The position numbers and the translations under genes were made by a program. 64,000 bases of DNA from Natronorubrum daqingense (GTDB lineage Archaea > Halobacteriota > Halobacteria > Halobacteriales > Natrialbaceae), in assembly GCF_001971705.1 (NCBI RefSeq), contig NZ_CP019327.1, positions 3,162,001-3,226,000 on the forward strand. The letters are read 5' to 3'. This document shows, piece after piece, positions 62,542 through 64,000 of the stretch. The notes under the pieces are model-generated. The model worked only from the letters and a program-made list of their open reading frames with translations, ran no database searches and was not told the origin of the DNA. How positions within the stretch are numbered: position 1 is the stretch's first letter; each line of letters opens with the position of its first letter.

Positions 62542-64000
62542 TCACTCGAGTCGCTCGTACACCGGCGCGTCGGTTCCCGTCTCGACCGTCGTGAGGCGAG
62601 CGACCGTTTCGCTCACCGACTCGAGGCTGGCCGTCTGTTCCTGGCTCGCGGCCGCGACGGACTGCGCCGCTCCGGAGACGTCGCCGGCCGTCTCGGCGAT
62701 CGATTCGACGGTCGCCGCGGCCGATTGGACGTTGTGCGCCTGCTGGTCCGTCGCCGCCGCAACGTCGTCCATCCGGGCCGCCGTCGTCTGGGCCGCCTCG
62801 TGGATCTCGTCGAACGACTCCATCGTGGCCCGTATTTGGGTCGTCCCGTCGTCGATTCGCTCGACGGTCGCGTCGGTCGCGTCGACCGTGTCGGCGGCCG
62901 CCTCGCGGACGCCTTCCAGCGCGCCTTCGACCCGCTCGAGGTCGCGTCTGGTCTGTTCGGCGAAGGAGTCGACTTCCTCCGCGATGACGCTCATCGTTTG
63001 CGCGTTGTCGCTTCCCGTGCGCGTCGCTTCGATCTTCGCGTTCTTCGCGAGCACGCTCGTTCGGTCGGCGACGTCCTCGAGTCGCTCGAGCACCGTCTCG
63101 ATCTCGTCGGTGCGGGCTGCGAGTTCGTCGACCGATCGGGAGACCGTCCCGGCGGCCTCGTCGATCTTCTCGAGATCGTCGATCGCGTCGGTGGCCGCCG
63201 ACGCACCGTCAGCAGCGAGGCGTTCGGTTCGCGTGCTCTCCTCGCTGACGGTGTCGGTGACGCTGGCGACCTCCTCGATTGCGGCGCTCAGTTCGCCGAG
63301 TTCGGCGGCCGCGTCGGTTGCTTCGTCGGCCTGTCGGTCGGTGTGCGTACTGATCGCTTCGGCGCGCGCCGCGATTTCCTCGCCGGCGTCGTGGAGTTCC
63401 TCGATCGGGGCCTGCACGTCCGTCTCGACCTCTCGAGCCAGTCGCCGCCGGCGGGCGATCGACTCCTCGAGGTCCTGGGCGGCCGAGTCGACGTACGTCT
63501 CGGTCGCGATCTGCACGTCGAGATTGATGATGCGCAACAGCGAGAGCACGTCGTGCATGCCGTCGTCGATCGCGTCTCTGACGGTCTCCTCGAAACTCGC
63601 CTCGAGGCCGTCCGCGTCGGAGTCGTCGCCACGAAAGCCGAGCGCACCGGCGAATCCACCGAGCGCTCCGCCGTCGTCGTCTCGCTCTGCCGCCCACGTT
63701 TCGATTTCCTCGATCACCTGTCGCTGGATTCGTTCGTTCAGTCGCTCGAGTAAGAGATCGTAGTAGACGCCGTACTGGCCGATGTAGTGTTTGAGCGGCA
63801 TGTCGAGTAGCTCGTGAAGCTTGCCAATGCGCGCCCGATTCGCGAAGAACTGCTGATCGTAGTCGCCGGTCGACAGCGAGACGAGGTACGCTCGCTGGGT
63901 CTGCTTGAGCGCTTCTACCCCCTTTGGGGACCGTTCGATGACGTTTCGAGTCCCTTCGTAGCCGAGCAAATTTTCGTAGAAATCGTCGGCGATCGCGTCC
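62542..64000 (-). CDS. HemAT-type globin-coupled methyl-accepting transducer (5' end outside window)
   Basis: The frame is open to the right edge, so the N-terminus is missing. The visible front is a sensor globin: DDFYENLLGYEGTRNVIER, then RIGKLHELLDMPLKHYIGQY, where the first His is the expected heme ligand. The remainder is a long coiled-coil methyl-accepting domain with the hairpin near SVIAEEVDSFAEQTRRDLER and the repeated Thr/Ala/Glu heptads. It should sense oxygen and steer the flagellar motor through CheA/CheW. The C-terminus ends in GTDAPVYERLE at 62542. Confidence 0.93.
   Translation of the reverse strand, partial: DAIADDFYENLLGYEGTRNVIERSPKGVEALKQTQRAYLVSLSTGDYDQQFFANRARIGKLHELLDMPLKHYIGQYGVYYDLLLERLNERIQRQVIEEIETWAAERDDDGGALGGFAGALGFRGDDSDADGLEASFEETVRDAIDDGMHDVLSLLRIINLDVQIATETYVDSAAQDLEESIARRRRLAREVETDVQAPIEELHDAGEEIAARAEAISTHTDRQADEATDAAAELGELSAAIEEVASVTDTVSEESTRTERLAADGASAATDAIDDLEKIDEAAGTVSRSVDELAARTDEIETVLERLEDVADRTSVLAKNAKIEATRTGSDNAQTMSVIAEEVDSFAEQTRRDLERVEGALEGVREAAADTVDATDATVERIDDGTTQIRATMESFDEIHEAAQTTAARMDDVAAATDQQAHNVQSAAATVESIAETAGDVSGAAQSVAAASQEQTASLESVSETVARLTTVETGTDAPVYERLE

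Noticed and set aside
61358-63763. Very long open frame (801 codons) on the + strand opposite the M20 peptidase and HemAT genes
   Set aside because: It is the mirror of two well supported minus-strand genes; its Arg/Ser-rich product is typical of antisense frames in GC-rich DNA.

Overview
This is chromosomal DNA of a halophilic archaeon of the class Halobacteria. The evidence is high GC with strongly acidic proteins, twin-arginine signals on secreted proteins, leaderless genes with TATA boxes about 25 bases upstream, RadA, a two-fold archaeal histone, an RPA-type single-strand binding protein, an intron-bearing elongator tRNA-Met, an archaeal RNase P RNA and a PGF-CTERM-like surface protein. 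The genus cannot be fixed from the window; the content would suit the Natrialbales.

Layout. 1-9.4 kb is core: a truncated secreted beta-propeller, htpX with pspAB, a second propeller, radA, sufU, an HD hydrolase and archaeal RNase J, plus a candidate structured RNA at 2952-3069. 9.5-16.5 kb is an accessory island of broken genes (a frameshifted small protein, an inactivated VapC beside an intact antitoxin, and several multi-frameshift remnants). They surround two intact AT-rich genes at 11126-15084. The first encodes a GHKL/MORC-like ATPase fused to a PD-(D/E)XK nuclease and the second a DNA methyltransferase with DPxCGSGT and TSPPY motifs; together they form a probable defence system and are the most interesting item here. 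16.5-22.4 kb is a metal/stress module: Usp, Met/His-rich DUF305 protein, 2TM potassium channel with RCK domains, ArsP-type permease with YHS domains, and a SHOCT protein. It ends at tRNA-Met.

22.7-33 kb holds a complete peptide/nickel-type ABC importer translationally coupled to a flavoprotein, then MoaB, two CobW-type metal GTPases, and a divergent NikR-like regulator with a palindrome between them. 33.2-33.8 kb is a tandem array of tRNA-Asn 3' ends ahead of the intact tRNA-Asn. 33.9-41.4 kb carries cca, an RPA/histone/histone-deacetylase gene cluster and a two-gene GMC-type dehydrogenase. At 41.7-43.35 kb a very small element sits in tRNA-Arg(GCG): the tRNA 3' end is duplicated, and between the copies lie a dead integrase and one orphan membrane-protein gene.

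43.5-64 kb is mostly core: a secreted lipase-like hydrolase, rnpB, an AMMECR1 protein, NAD salvage genes (nicotinate phosphoribosyltransferase and nicotinamidase) around a surface metalloprotease-like protein, an AT-rich secreted orphan next to an IS6-family element, a third propeller lipoprotein, a thioesterase, DUF4385, thioredoxin, an SDR, M32 and M20 peptidases, and a HemAT-type globin-coupled transducer that runs off the right edge.
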